Shown piece after piece: positions 24,764 to 32,935 of a stretch of DNA of 64,000 bases. The notes below the pieces were generated by a model. It was not told the origin of the DNA and did no database searches. It saw only the letters and a list, made by a program, of their open reading frames with translations. Location of the stretch: assembly GCA_964517605.1 (NCBI GenBank), contig CAZFCE010000007.1:1-64000 (forward strand). The letters are read 5' to 3'. The number at the start of each line of letters is the position of its first letter. Positions within the stretch are counted from its first letter, which is position 1. This stretch comes from J095 sp964517605. Its GTDB lineage: Bacteria > Chloroflexota > Anaerolineae > 4572-78 > J111. Made by a program: the position numbers and the translations under genes.

Positions 24764-24803
24764 ATTATGACCCAGTCATAATTTTTTTTGACTGGGTCAT
24801 AAT
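24764..24803. repeat. perfect 15-bp inverted repeat at the end of the CYTH gene
   Basis: ATTATGACCCAGTCA (24764-24778) and its exact reverse complement (24789-24803) flank a T-rich 10-nt loop. The right arm touches the CYTH stop codon. Neither direction has a T tract after the stem, so this is more likely an mRNA 3' stabilising hairpin or protein-binding site than a terminator. Confidence 0.7.
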
Positions 24804-25426
24804 TATTCCCGGCCAGGTTGGCTCAAAAGGCATAAAGCGCGTTCAAACTTGCTGCGATGCTCCGGCTCCAGCGGCCAATCGGCTTGCAACGTGGTTACAA
24901 AGGATTGCAAATCCTCTTCTGTGCCGGCTTCAATCAACTCAGCCTCTAACTCCAGATAATCCACGGGGCCGGTTTCGCTCAGATAAACTTCATCCAGACT
25001 AAATTCAATAACCGGCTGGTGAGCCAGCAGCGTTTTGTATTTATACCGCTTTTGCCGGATAACAAACAGCAATTCCGGCGGTTTACCGGCGGCGATGTCT
25101 AACGCCAAATCCCTTATCTGGCCGGCGGGCCACGTTTGCGGCAACTCGGAGTTAACCTCAGCCTCAAACTCCAGGCGGCGATGCACCCCGCCGCTGGCCG
25201 GCGTGAGCGATTTTAAAGTGGCAATCTGGCGCGATCCGGCCTGCCGCAACCTAAAGGCATAACCGGCGGCCATAAACCGCCGGTCGGCGGTGTCCAGGTA
25301 GCGGTCGGTAATGGTTTTGGCCCCCAGCGGCTCAAATTGAAAGCTGCCCAGTTGCTCCAAACTCTTCAGGGCGTTGAAGGTGGCCGGGTTGGGAATAATA
25401 AATTTGGCTTCCGTTTCAATCATCAT
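24803..25426 (-). CDS. CYTH-domain phosphohydrolase or cyclase-like protein
   Basis: The 207-aa protein is a single CYTH domain. This family binds triphosphate groups in a beta tunnel and includes inorganic triphosphatases, thiamine triphosphatase and class IV adenylate cyclases. The signature ExExK is at the N-terminus (ETEAKF, about 4-9). Charged tunnel strands follow, including TDRYLDT, FRLRQ, ATLKS, RRLEFEAE, KRYKY and YLELEAEL. With no partner domain or neighbour hint, triphosphatase activity is the default guess. The start ATG pair is at 25426. Confidence 0.78.
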   Translation of the reverse strand: MMIETEAKFIIPNPATFNALKSLEQLGSFQFEPLGAKTITDRYLDTADRRFMAAGYAFRLRQAGSRQIATLKSLTPASGGVHRRLEFEAEVNSELPQTWPAGQIRDLALDIAAGKPPELLFVIRQKRYKYKTLLAHQPVIEFSLDEVYLSETGPVDYLELEAELIEAGTEEDLQSFVTTLQADWPLEPEHRSKFERALCLLSQPGRE

Positions 25427-25501
25427 TTGGCTTCTTTCTGGTTGGCTAACAACCTTTGAGACTCATTCTAGCCAGCCGCCGGGCGATTGCCAAAATTGGC
25501 T

Positions 25502-25528
25502 TTGTTGGCGGGTAAAATCTGCTATAAT
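25502..25528 (+). promoter_or_regulatory. probable promoter of the acyl-CoA carboxylase operon
   Basis: TATAAT (25523-25528) preceded by TGC is clear. The best -35, TTGTTG (25502-25507), has a short 15-bp spacer. The leader would be about 130 nt and has no obvious terminator-type switch. Confidence 0.5.
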
Positions 25529-25663
25529 TTCACTGCGTTTGTTCAAAATTCAAGGTTGTCGAAACTAACGCCAGGTTTGGGGTTTAAACCAATGCTAAGC
25601 CGATAGCAACCGGCGCGGCGGGTAATTACAAGTTAACCAAAATACTTGACCGGAGGAATGCAG

Positions 25664-27214
25664 ATGGATCTGGATGCTAGAATTCAGAAACTACGAGAAA
25701 TCAAAGAAGAATCCAAACAGGGGGGCGGCGCAGCCCGAATTAAAGCTCATCAGGAGCGCGGTAAATTAACCGCCCGCGAGCGCCTGGAAATTTTATTGGA
25801 TGAAGGTTCTTTCCGCGAGATTGATGCTTTTGTAACCCACCGTCACGCCGATTTTGGCCTGGCCGACAAAAAATTTTTAGGCGATGGAGTTGTCACCGGC
25901 TACGGCACCATTGATGGCCGGCTGGTGTATGCGTTTGCTCAGGATTTTACCGTGCTGGGTGGCAGCCTGGGCCGCGCTCACGCCGATAAAATTGTGAAAT
26001 TGCAAGACATGGCCTTAAAAAACGGCGCGCCCATCATTGGGCTGGAAGATTCCGGCGGCGCGCGCATTCAGGAAGGCGTGGTGAGTTTGGGCGGTTTTGC
26101 CGATATTTTCCTGCGCAACACCCTCAGCAGCGGCGTCATCCCGCAGATTTCCGGTATTTTGGGGCCGTGCGCGGGCGGCGCGGTTTATTCGCCAGCCATC
26201 ACCGATTTTATTATTATGACCCGCGACAGCAGCTACATGTTTTTAACCGGCCCGGATGTGGTAAAATCCGTCACCCACGAAGAAGTAACCTTTGAGGAGC
26301 TGGGCGGCGCTTCGACCCACAGTGAAATCAGCGGGGTGGCCCACTTTGCCGCCGAAAGCGAAACCCACGCCCTGTACCTCATCCGCAAGTTGCTTAGCTA
26401 CCTGCCGCGCAACAACATGGAAGACCCGCCCGTACTTCATAGCGATGACGACCCGCTCCGCACCGAAGCCCGGCTTGATACGCTGGTACCGGATAACCCC
26501 AACAAGCCGTACAACATGTACGAAGTGATTGAGGCCATTGTGGATAGCGGCGAATTTTTAGAAGTTCACGCCCATTACGCCAAAAATATTATTGTTGGCT
26601 TTGCCCGGCTCAACGGGCGCAGTGTGGGTATTGTGGCCAACCAGCCGGCGGTGCTGGCCGGGGTGCTGGACATCAACGCCTCAACCAAAGCCGCCCGGTT
26701 TGTGCGCTTTTGCGATTGCTTCAACATTCCGTTGATTACGCTGGAAGATGTGCCCGGCTTTTTGCCCGGCGTTACTCAGGAGCACGGCGGTATTATTATT
26801 CACGGGGCCAAATTGTTGTACGCCTACGCCGAAGCCACCGTGCCCAAAATCACCGTTATCACCCGTAAAGCCTACGGCGGCGCGTACTGCGTTATGAGCA
26901 GCAAGCACCTGCGCGGCGATGTTAACCTGGCCTGGCCCGGCGCCGAAATCGCGGTGATGGGGCCGGAGGGGGCCATCAACGTGCTGTACCGCCGCGAACT
27001 GACCGGCACCGACAACCCCGAAGCCAAACGCACCGAACTGGTGCAGGAGTATCGGGACAAGTTTGCCAACCCCTACGTGGCTGCCAGTTGGGGCTACCTG
27101 GACGATGTGATTGAACCCAGCGAAACGCGCCCGCTGCTCATCAACGCCCTGGAAATGCTGCAAAACAAACGCGACGAAAACCCGCCCAAAAAACATGGCA
27201 ACATTCCTTTGTAA
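25664..27214 (+). CDS. acyl-CoA carboxylase, carboxyltransferase subunit (PccB/AccD5 type)
   Basis: Transfers CO2 from carboxybiotin to acetyl-, propionyl- or a related acyl-CoA, forming malonyl- or methylmalonyl-CoA. The 516 aa carry both crotonase-fold halves. The N-half has LGGSLGRAHADKI, IGLEDSGGARIQEG and the oxyanion-hole region GPCAGGAVYSP; the C-half has EDVPGFLPGVTQEHGGIIIHGAK and RKAYGGAYCVM. I chose ATG 25664, 7 nt after GGAGG; upstream in-frame starts overlap that site. It is the first gene of a three-gene operon with biotin carboxylase and carrier. The acyl-CoA preference cannot be told safely from sequence alone. Confidence 0.9.
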   Translation: MDLDARIQKLREIKEESKQGGGAARIKAHQERGKLTARERLEILLDEGSFREIDAFVTHRHADFGLADKKFLGDGVVTGYGTIDGRLVYAFAQDFTVLGGSLGRAHADKIVKLQDMALKNGAPIIGLEDSGGARIQEGVVSLGGFADIFLRNTLSSGVIPQISGILGPCAGGAVYSPAITDFIIMTRDSSYMFLTGPDVVKSVTHEEVTFEELGGASTHSEISGVAHFAAESETHALYLIRKLLSYLPRNNMEDPPVLHSDDDPLRTEARLDTLVPDNPNKPYNMYEVIEAIVDSGEFLEVHAHYAKNIIVGFARLNGRSVGIVANQPAVLAGVLDINASTKAARFVRFCDCFNIPLITLEDVPGFLPGVTQEHGGIIIHGAKLLYAYAEATVPKITVITRKAYGGAYCVMSSKHLRGDVNLAWPGAEIAVMGPEGAINVLYRRELTGTDNPEAKRTELVQEYRDKFANPYVAASWGYLDDVIEPSETRPLLINALEMLQNKRDENPPKKHGNIPL

Positions 27215-27231
27215 CAGAAAGGTTAAGCCCA

Positions 27232-28740
27232 ATGCCAATGCTTAAAAAAATCCTTGTTGCCAACCGTGGCGAAATCGCCGTTAGAATTATTCGGGCCTGC
27301 CAGGAATTAGGGTATGAAGCCGTAGCCATCTATTCCGACCCCGACCGGATGGCCCCCCACGTGCGCATGGCCCAAGAAGCCTATCGCCTGGGGCCGGCTC
27401 CTGCCACCGAAAGTTACCTGCGCGGCGATAAAATTATCGAAATTGCCAAAAAAGCCAAGGCCGATGGCATTCATCCCGGTTACGGCTTTTTAGCCGAAAA
27501 CGCCGCTTTTGCCGAAGCGGTTATCAACGCCGGCCTCACCTGGATTGGCCCGCCGCCCCAGGCCATGCGGCTGATGGGCGATAAAGTTACCGCCCGCCAA
27601 ACCATGGAAGCCGCCAACGTGCCGCTGGTGCCCGGCACCCGCGCCTCTGCGCGCATGTCCGATGAAGAACTGGTGGCCGCGTCCGCCGGTATTGGCTTTC
27701 CGCTGCTGGTAAAAGCCGCTGCCGGCGGCGGCGGCAAAGGCATGCGCAAAGTGTGGTCGCCGCACGATTTGCCCGAAGCCATCCGCACCGCCCGCCGCGA
27801 GGCGCAATCGGCTTTTGGCGATGACCGCGTTTACCTGGAAAAACTCATCGAAAACGCCCGCCACATCGAAATCCAACTGCTGGGCGATATGCACGGCAAC
27901 GTCATTCACCTGGGCGAGCGCGAGTGTTCCATCCAGCGGCGTCACCAAAAACTCATCGAAGAAGCGCCCTCGGTGGCGGTGGATGAAGCCCTGCGCCAAA
28001 AAATGGGCGCTATTGCCGTGGCCGCGGCCAAAGCCGTTAACTACTACTCCGCCGGCACCATGGAATTTGTGCTGGACCGCGACCGCAACTTTTACTTTTT
28101 GGAAATGAACACCCGCTTGCAGGTAGAGCATCCTGTTACCGAAATGGTAACGGGCGTAGATATTGTCAAAGAAATGTTGCGGGTGGCGTCGGGGCGCAAG
28201 CTGCGCTACACCCAAAAGGATATTCAGGTAAAAGGTTGGGCCATGGAATGCCGCATACTGGCCGAAGACCCGGCCAACAACTTTATGCCTTCCATTGGCC
28301 GGGTGAGCGGCATGATTACCCCCACCGGCCCTGGCGTGCGCATAGACAGCGGCATCTATTTTGGCTCGGAAATTACGCCGTATTACGATTCGATGATGTC
28401 CAAGTTGATTGTGCTGGGCGAAAGCCGGGGCGAGGCCATTTTGCGGATGCGCCGCGCTCTGGACGAATTTAGAATTACCGGCGTGGCCACCGTGCTGCCG
28501 TTGCACATTCAATTGATGAACTCTACCCGGTTTCAGGCCGGCCAGATTGACACCACCTTTCTGGAGCAACATTTTCAGTTTAACCAAACGCCCACCCAGG
28601 ATTACATGAAGATTGCCGCCGTGGTAGCCACGCTGATGGCTCACGAGCACAACCAGCGGGCCATTCTGCTGCACGAAGGCGGCCCCAGCCCGTGGCGGTT
28701 GTACGGGCGGCGCGAGGCGCTGGATCGGCGGCTGCGGTAA
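27232..28740 (+). CDS. accC: biotin carboxylase subunit of acyl-CoA carboxylase
   Basis: ATP-grasp enzyme that carboxylates the biotin of the carrier protein with bicarbonate. The 502 aa start MLKKILVANRGEIAVRIIRAC. The ATP glycine loop AAAGGGGKGM is at about 163-172. The bicarbonate and biotin region shows ERECSIQRRHQKLIEEAPS, and the active-site segment FLEMNTRLQVEHPVTE is at about 286. It is slightly longer than the 450-aa AccC of Escherichia coli, the extra part being a C-terminal tail of about 50 residues. It starts 17 nt after the carboxyltransferase gene and precedes the biotin carrier gene. Confidence 0.93.
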   Translation: MPMLKKILVANRGEIAVRIIRACQELGYEAVAIYSDPDRMAPHVRMAQEAYRLGPAPATESYLRGDKIIEIAKKAKADGIHPGYGFLAENAAFAEAVINAGLTWIGPPPQAMRLMGDKVTARQTMEAANVPLVPGTRASARMSDEELVAASAGIGFPLLVKAAAGGGGKGMRKVWSPHDLPEAIRTARREAQSAFGDDRVYLEKLIENARHIEIQLLGDMHGNVIHLGERECSIQRRHQKLIEEAPSVAVDEALRQKMGAIAVAAAKAVNYYSAGTMEFVLDRDRNFYFLEMNTRLQVEHPVTEMVTGVDIVKEMLRVASGRKLRYTQKDIQVKGWAMECRILAEDPANNFMPSIGRVSGMITPTGPGVRIDSGIYFGSEITPYYDSMMSKLIVLGESRGEAILRMRRALDEFRITGVATVLPLHIQLMNSTRFQAGQIDTTFLEQHFQFNQTPTQDYMKIAAVVATLMAHEHNQRAILLHEGGPSPWRLYGRREALDRRLR

Positions 28741-28779
28741 TCCACCCGTAAAAATTTTAAAAATGAAAAGGCACGGCTC

Positions 28780-29277
28780 ATGAAATACGTTACAACCGTT
28801 AGCGACGAACAATTTACCATCGAAATTAACCAGTCGGGCGAAATCTGCGTTAATGGCGAAGTATTCAACGTTGATGTAAAAAAAATGGCCGAAACCACCA
28901 TGTACTCCATGATCATCAACAACGAGTCGCATGACATCCGGCTAAACGAAGGCGATGGTTTTTACGAGGTGCATGTTAGCGGCGAAATTTTCAGGGTGGT
29001 GGTAGAGGATGAACGCACCCGCCTGCTGGCTGCGGTTAAAGGCGGCCCCGACGACACCACCGGCGAAGTGCACATTAAAGCGCCCATGCCCGGCGTGGTG
29101 GTTGAAGTGCCGGTAACGCCCGGCCAAAGGGTCATCAAAGGCGAAATCATTGTGGTGCTGGAATCCATGAAAATGCAAAACGAGTTCAAAGCACCGCGCG
29201 ATGGCCAGATTCACGCCATCCGGGTAAAACCCGGCGACACCGTAGACCAAAACACGGTGATGGTTTCGCTGGTGTAG
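28780..29277 (+). CDS. biotin carboxyl carrier protein of acyl-CoA carboxylase
   Basis: The 165-aa carrier has a C-terminal biotinyl domain (about 92-165) starting VHIKAPMPGVVVEV. The biotinylated Lys is in the canonical ESMKMQNEF (about residue 130). The N-terminal 85 residues form a beta-rich unit (YVTTVSDEQFTIEI, HDIRLNEGDGFYEVHVSG) that may dock the carrier to its partners, like the BT domain of propionyl-CoA carboxylase. It is the last gene of the operon and a strong terminator follows 50 bp on. All three subunits of a complete enzyme are therefore present. Confidence 0.9.
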   Translation: MKYVTTVSDEQFTIEINQSGEICVNGEVFNVDVKKMAETTMYSMIINNESHDIRLNEGDGFYEVHVSGEIFRVVVEDERTRLLAAVKGGPDDTTGEVHIKAPMPGVVVEVPVTPGQRVIKGEIIVVLESMKMQNEFKAPRDGQIHAIRVKPGDTVDQNTVMVSLV

Positions 29278-29327
29278 TTGCGCCGCCAAATCTTTTTACC
29301 CAAATAACTTGGCTGTTGTACCAATTA

Positions 29328-29362
29328 TCACGCCGTGAAAATTTTTCACGGCGTGATTTTTT
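29328..29362 (+). terminator. terminator of the acyl-CoA carboxylase operon
   Basis: A 14-bp perfect palindromic stem (TCACGCCGTGAAAA 29328-29341 with its complement 29343-29356) followed by six Ts. It lies inside an apparent upstream extension of the kinase frame, which argues against a kinase start before it. Confidence 0.9.
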
Positions 29363-29401
29363 ACGCCGAAAAATCGGGCAACGGCGCGATTGGGGCGGGT
29401 T

Positions 29402-29431
29402 TTGTGACCAATTTCAAATATATGCTATAAT
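29402..29431 (+). promoter_or_regulatory. promoter of the GAF-GAF histidine kinase
   Basis: TTGTGA (29402-29407), an 18-bp spacer and TATAAT (29426-29431) preceded by TGC. The transcript would start near 29438, about 22 nt before the chosen GTG start. Confidence 0.72.
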
Positions 29432-29459
29432 TCTAACAATTCTAACCGGGAAAAAGAAC

Positions 29460-31406
29460 GTGGCTGAAAAAACCAACCCGTCTGTTCAAAAATCAAAAGT
29501 GTGGCCGCTGGATATGTTTGAGCCGGCTGAAGTTTCTGGCAGCACCACTGGCAGCGATTCAACGGAACGTTTGGCGCATGAACTAAAAGAAATTACGGTG
29601 CTGTACAACGTTGGCGTGGTGTTAAACTCCAGCCTCAACTCCAAAGAGGTGTTGTGGACGGTTTACAAAGAATGCAGCCGGCTGGTAGACACCTCAAACT
29701 TTGCCCTGGCCATGCACGATGCCAAACAGCACGAACTGAAATTTATGGTGGTTTTTAGCCAAAATCAAAGTATCAAGCCTTTTACGGTTGATCTCAACCA
29801 GGCTATTGCCGATTCCGGGTTAGCCGCCGCCGTACTCACCACCGACCAGGCGTTGCTGGTGCCGGATATTGCCCAATCGGGCCAGGTGTTTGAGATTAGC
29901 CAGTTGTATTCCCACGTCAAAGCGCGCTCGTGGCTGGGCGTGCCCATTATGAACCCCTTGCAAGCCGAAGAAACGGCGCAGGGCGTAATTGTCATCTGGA
30001 ACGAAGCCCCCAACAGCTTTGATAACCACACCCAATGGTTGCTTTCGGCCATTGGCACGCAGGCAGCCATTGCCGTTCGCAACGCCCGCCTGTACGAAAG
30101 CAGCCAGCGCCGCGCCGCCGAAATGGCTCACCTTAAAGATGTGGCCCAGCACCAGGCCGAAGATATGCGCTTTTTAAACGAAGTAGGCCGCACCCTGTCA
30201 TCTACCTTGCACCTGGAAAGAGTGCTCACCGCGGTGATGGAACAGGTTGACGAAATGCTCAAGGTTGAGGCCGGCTCGTTGCTGCTCACCGATTCGGAGA
30301 CCGGCGATTTGGTTTTTCAGATTGCGCTGGGCGACAAAGCCAAAGAGGTAAAACCTTTCCGCGTACCCAAAGGCGAGGGCATTGCCGGCGAGGTGGCGCA
30401 AACCGGCAAGCCGCTGGTTATCCACAACGTGCAACAGGATAGCCGTCACTTTAAAGCTGTTGACGAAAAAACCAGCTTCAACACCCGCAACATTGTGTGC
30501 GTGCCGCTGGTGCTGCAAGGGCAGGCGGTAGGCGTGTTGCAGGTGCTCAATAAAAAATCCGGCGATTTTACCCAGCACGATGTGGATTTGCTGGGTTCGA
30601 TTGCTTCTTACGCCGCCATTGCCATTGAAAACGCCCGCCTGTACGAAAGCCTGCAAACCGAACACCAACGCAGCATCCAGGCCGAACAGGAAGCCCGCCG
30701 CCGGCTGGCCAACGACCTGCACGATGGCCCCACTCAACTGGTGGCCGCCATTATGATGAACCTTGATTTTGCCCAAAAAGCCTACAAAAAAGACCCGTCG
30801 TTGCTGCCGGCCACGCTCACCGAAATGCAGGAGTTGGCGGCGCGGGCCAGCCACCAAATGCGCACCCTGTTGTTTGAACTGCGCCCGCTGGTGCTGGAAA
30901 CGCAGGGCTTGGGCGCGGCTTTGCAGGTGTTTCTGGATCGGCGTCAAAAGGATGCCGGCCCGCACACCGAACTGATTTTGGAACTGGACACCGACGACCC
31001 CAGTGGCGATATTTCGCGACAGGATGGCAAAATCGAAACCACCATTTTCTCGGTGGTGCAAGAAACCGTTAACAACGCCATCAAACACGCCGAAGCCAGC
31101 CAGATTGTTGTGCGGCTCACCGAAACACCCGACATCATCGCGGTGACAATTGCCGACGACGGCGTTGGCTTTGATGTTGACGCCGTATTACAAAGCTACG
31201 AAACGCGCGGTAGCCTGGGCATGCTCAACCTACGGGAACGCTCCGAGGCGATTGACGGCGATTTCTCCATAAAGTCCGTTATGGGCGAAGGCACCGAGAT
31301 CTCCCTGCAAATTCCCAAAAATGTTGATGAGCATGAAAAGCGTGTAAAACAAACCGTAACCGGCATTTTAAAAGTTCCCCCGGATATAAAACGCATCCGC
31401 GATTGA
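29460..31406 (+). CDS. soluble sensor histidine kinase, GAF-GAF-HisKA_3-HATPase (NarL-system type)
   Basis: The 648-aa protein has no membrane segment. I start it at GTG 29460, since earlier in-frame starts lie before the promoter and inside the terminator. Two GAF domains (about 40-205 and 225-400) would bind a small ligand or sense a chemical state. The dimerisation and phosphoacceptor helix has NDLHDGPTQL with His421, characteristic of kinases that pair with LuxR/NarL-type regulators. The ATPase domain has VVQETVNNAIKHAEAS (N box) and IADDGVGFD (G1). No response regulator is adjacent, so it is an orphan kinase here. The last 30 residues are an uncharacterised basic tail. Confidence 0.85.
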   Translation: MAEKTNPSVQKSKVWPLDMFEPAEVSGSTTGSDSTERLAHELKEITVLYNVGVVLNSSLNSKEVLWTVYKECSRLVDTSNFALAMHDAKQHELKFMVVFSQNQSIKPFTVDLNQAIADSGLAAAVLTTDQALLVPDIAQSGQVFEISQLYSHVKARSWLGVPIMNPLQAEETAQGVIVIWNEAPNSFDNHTQWLLSAIGTQAAIAVRNARLYESSQRRAAEMAHLKDVAQHQAEDMRFLNEVGRTLSSTLHLERVLTAVMEQVDEMLKVEAGSLLLTDSETGDLVFQIALGDKAKEVKPFRVPKGEGIAGEVAQTGKPLVIHNVQQDSRHFKAVDEKTSFNTRNIVCVPLVLQGQAVGVLQVLNKKSGDFTQHDVDLLGSIASYAAIAIENARLYESLQTEHQRSIQAEQEARRRLANDLHDGPTQLVAAIMMNLDFAQKAYKKDPSLLPATLTEMQELAARASHQMRTLLFELRPLVLETQGLGAALQVFLDRRQKDAGPHTELILELDTDDPSGDISRQDGKIETTIFSVVQETVNNAIKHAEASQIVVRLTETPDIIAVTIADDGVGFDVDAVLQSYETRGSLGMLNLRERSEAIDGDFSIKSVMGEGTEISLQIPKNVDEHEKRVKQTVTGILKVPPDIKRIRD

Positions 31407-31434
31407 CGCAAGCCAAAACCCTGGTAAACCCAAC

Positions 31435-31460
31435 AAATGCCGGACACGCCGGCATTTATT
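31435..31460 (+). terminator. probable terminator of the histidine kinase gene
   Basis: AAATGCCGG (31435-31443) pairs with CCGGCATTT (31449-31457) around a 5-nt loop, followed by an interrupted T run (ATTTATT). Confidence 0.6.
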
Positions 31461-31473
31461 TATTGTGAAAACT

Positions 31474-32931
31474 ATGCCCGATTCACCTTTAAATTATTTA
31501 CGCAACTGGCTCACCGCCGACGACCCGCGCCTGGCTTTTGCCGGCGTTATCTTTGTGGTGGTTTCCGCCGGGGTGTTGGCGGGCGCGCTGGTGGGCGGGC
31601 TGGGGCCGATTATCGCCGTGGGAGTGGTGGGGGCGCTGGCAGTAACGGCGCTCATGCTGCGCAGCACTCAGGCCGGGCTGGTTACGCTGGTAGCGTTGAT
31701 TGTGTTGCTGCCCTACGGGGCGCTGCCCTTTAAAATTGGCTTTCGGCCCACGTTTATTGATTTGGCGCTGGCGGCGTTATTTGCCGTGTGGCTGCTACGG
31801 CTCATTACCGGACGGCAGCACACTTTTACCGCATCGCCATTGGGCGGGCTGGTGTCTGCCTTTTTGGGCTGGTTGCTCTTTATTTTTGTGTTTGGCTTGC
31901 GCTACGGCGGGTTAAACATAACCGTCGCCCGCAATTTTGCCGAAATTCTGCTGGCGGTTAGCCTGTTCTTTTTGGTCATCAACCAGGTGCGCACCGTTAA
32001 TCAGCTTAATCTGGTGTCGCGGGCCATTATTTTGGCCGGCGCGGGCGCTTCGGTGTTGGGCATTATTTTTTACGTCATCCCCGGCCAAGTAACCGTGCGG
32101 ATTCTCTCGTTGTTGCGGGTGTTCCAGTACCCCACCGAAGGCATTTTGCGCTACATTGAGGATGATCCCACCCAGCCCATGCGGGCCATTGCCACCTCGG
32201 TTGATCCCAACGCGCTGGGCGGGCTGCTGGTGTTTTTAACCATCATCACCGTGGCCCACCTGTTTGCTGCCCAGCCGGTATTCAAGCGCCGCTACCTGGC
32301 CGTAATTTCCGGGGTGATGCTGGTGACGCTGTACCTCACGTTCTCGCGGGGGTCGCTGTTGGGAGTGGTGGCCGGGTTGGGGGTAATCAGCCTGTTGCGC
32401 TACCGCAAACTCATCTGGGTGATGGTGTTGGCGGCGGCGCTGCTGCTGATTTTGCCCCAAACCCAACTGTACGTGCAGCGCTTTATCGAGGGTATTCGCG
32501 GCGAGGATTTGGCCACCCAAATGCGTTTTGGCGAGTACAAAGACGCGCTCAACCTGATTAGCCGCTACCCGCTAACGGGCGTGGGCTTTTTTGGCACGCC
32601 GGATATTGATGTGTACGTGGGGGTATCGAGCGTGTACCTGCTGCTGGCCCAGCAAATTGGGCTGGTGGGCACATCGCTGTATGTTTTGATTGGCCTGGGC
32701 TATTTGGGGCTGATGGCGGCCACGTTCCGGCGCATGCCGCGCGGCCACCGGCTCGAAGGGCCATTGCTGGCCTATGGCGCGGCTATTTTAGGCGCAATGG
32801 TTGGCGGCGTGTTTGATCACTTTTATTTAAACCTCACCTTTATCCACATTGCCTGTTTGTACTGGCTTGCGCTGGGGCTGGGCACGGCCACGGCGTTGCT
32901 GTACCAATCCGAAGAAGCGCCGGCGGCGTAA
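31474..32931 (+). CDS. O-antigen ligase/polymerase-like membrane protein (Wzy_C)
   Basis: Polytopic membrane protein of 485 aa with about eleven hydrophobic segments. The conserved Wzy_C/WaaL region lies at about 275-400: YLTFSRGSLLGVVAGL, then an extracytoplasmic loop with RFGEYKDALNLISRYPLTGVGFFG, where the family's conserved Arg and His/Tyr residues usually lie. The family joins or polymerises lipid-linked oligosaccharides on the outer face of the membrane. It may complete the pathway begun by the sugar transferase at 11232. ATG 31474 is likely; GTG 31465 is an alternative. No clear ribosome binding site is visible for either. Confidence 0.78.
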   Translation: MPDSPLNYLRNWLTADDPRLAFAGVIFVVVSAGVLAGALVGGLGPIIAVGVVGALAVTALMLRSTQAGLVTLVALIVLLPYGALPFKIGFRPTFIDLALAALFAVWLLRLITGRQHTFTASPLGGLVSAFLGWLLFIFVFGLRYGGLNITVARNFAEILLAVSLFFLVINQVRTVNQLNLVSRAIILAGAGASVLGIIFYVIPGQVTVRILSLLRVFQYPTEGILRYIEDDPTQPMRAIATSVDPNALGGLLVFLTIITVAHLFAAQPVFKRRYLAVISGVMLVTLYLTFSRGSLLGVVAGLGVISLLRYRKLIWVMVLAAALLLILPQTQLYVQRFIEGIRGEDLATQMRFGEYKDALNLISRYPLTGVGFFGTPDIDVYVGVSSVYLLLAQQIGLVGTSLYVLIGLGYLGLMAATFRRMPRGHRLEGPLLAYGAAILGAMVGGVFDHFYLNLTFIHIACLYWLALGLGTATALLYQSEEAPAA

Positions 32932-32935
32932 TTTT

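Noticed and set aside
27490..28932. Long open frame (480 codons) opposite the biotin carboxylase gene
   Set aside because: It is the antisense shadow of a well-conserved gene in G/C-ending codons; its translation is rich in His, Arg and Gly and has no domain or ribosome binding site.
29316..29459. Earlier start for the GAF-GAF kinase
   Set aside because: This stretch contains the previous operon's terminator and the kinase promoter, so it cannot be coding in the kinase mRNA.
30198..31088. 296-codon frame opposite the GAF-GAF kinase
   Set aside because: Antisense shadow; sense frame carries the kinase H and N boxes.
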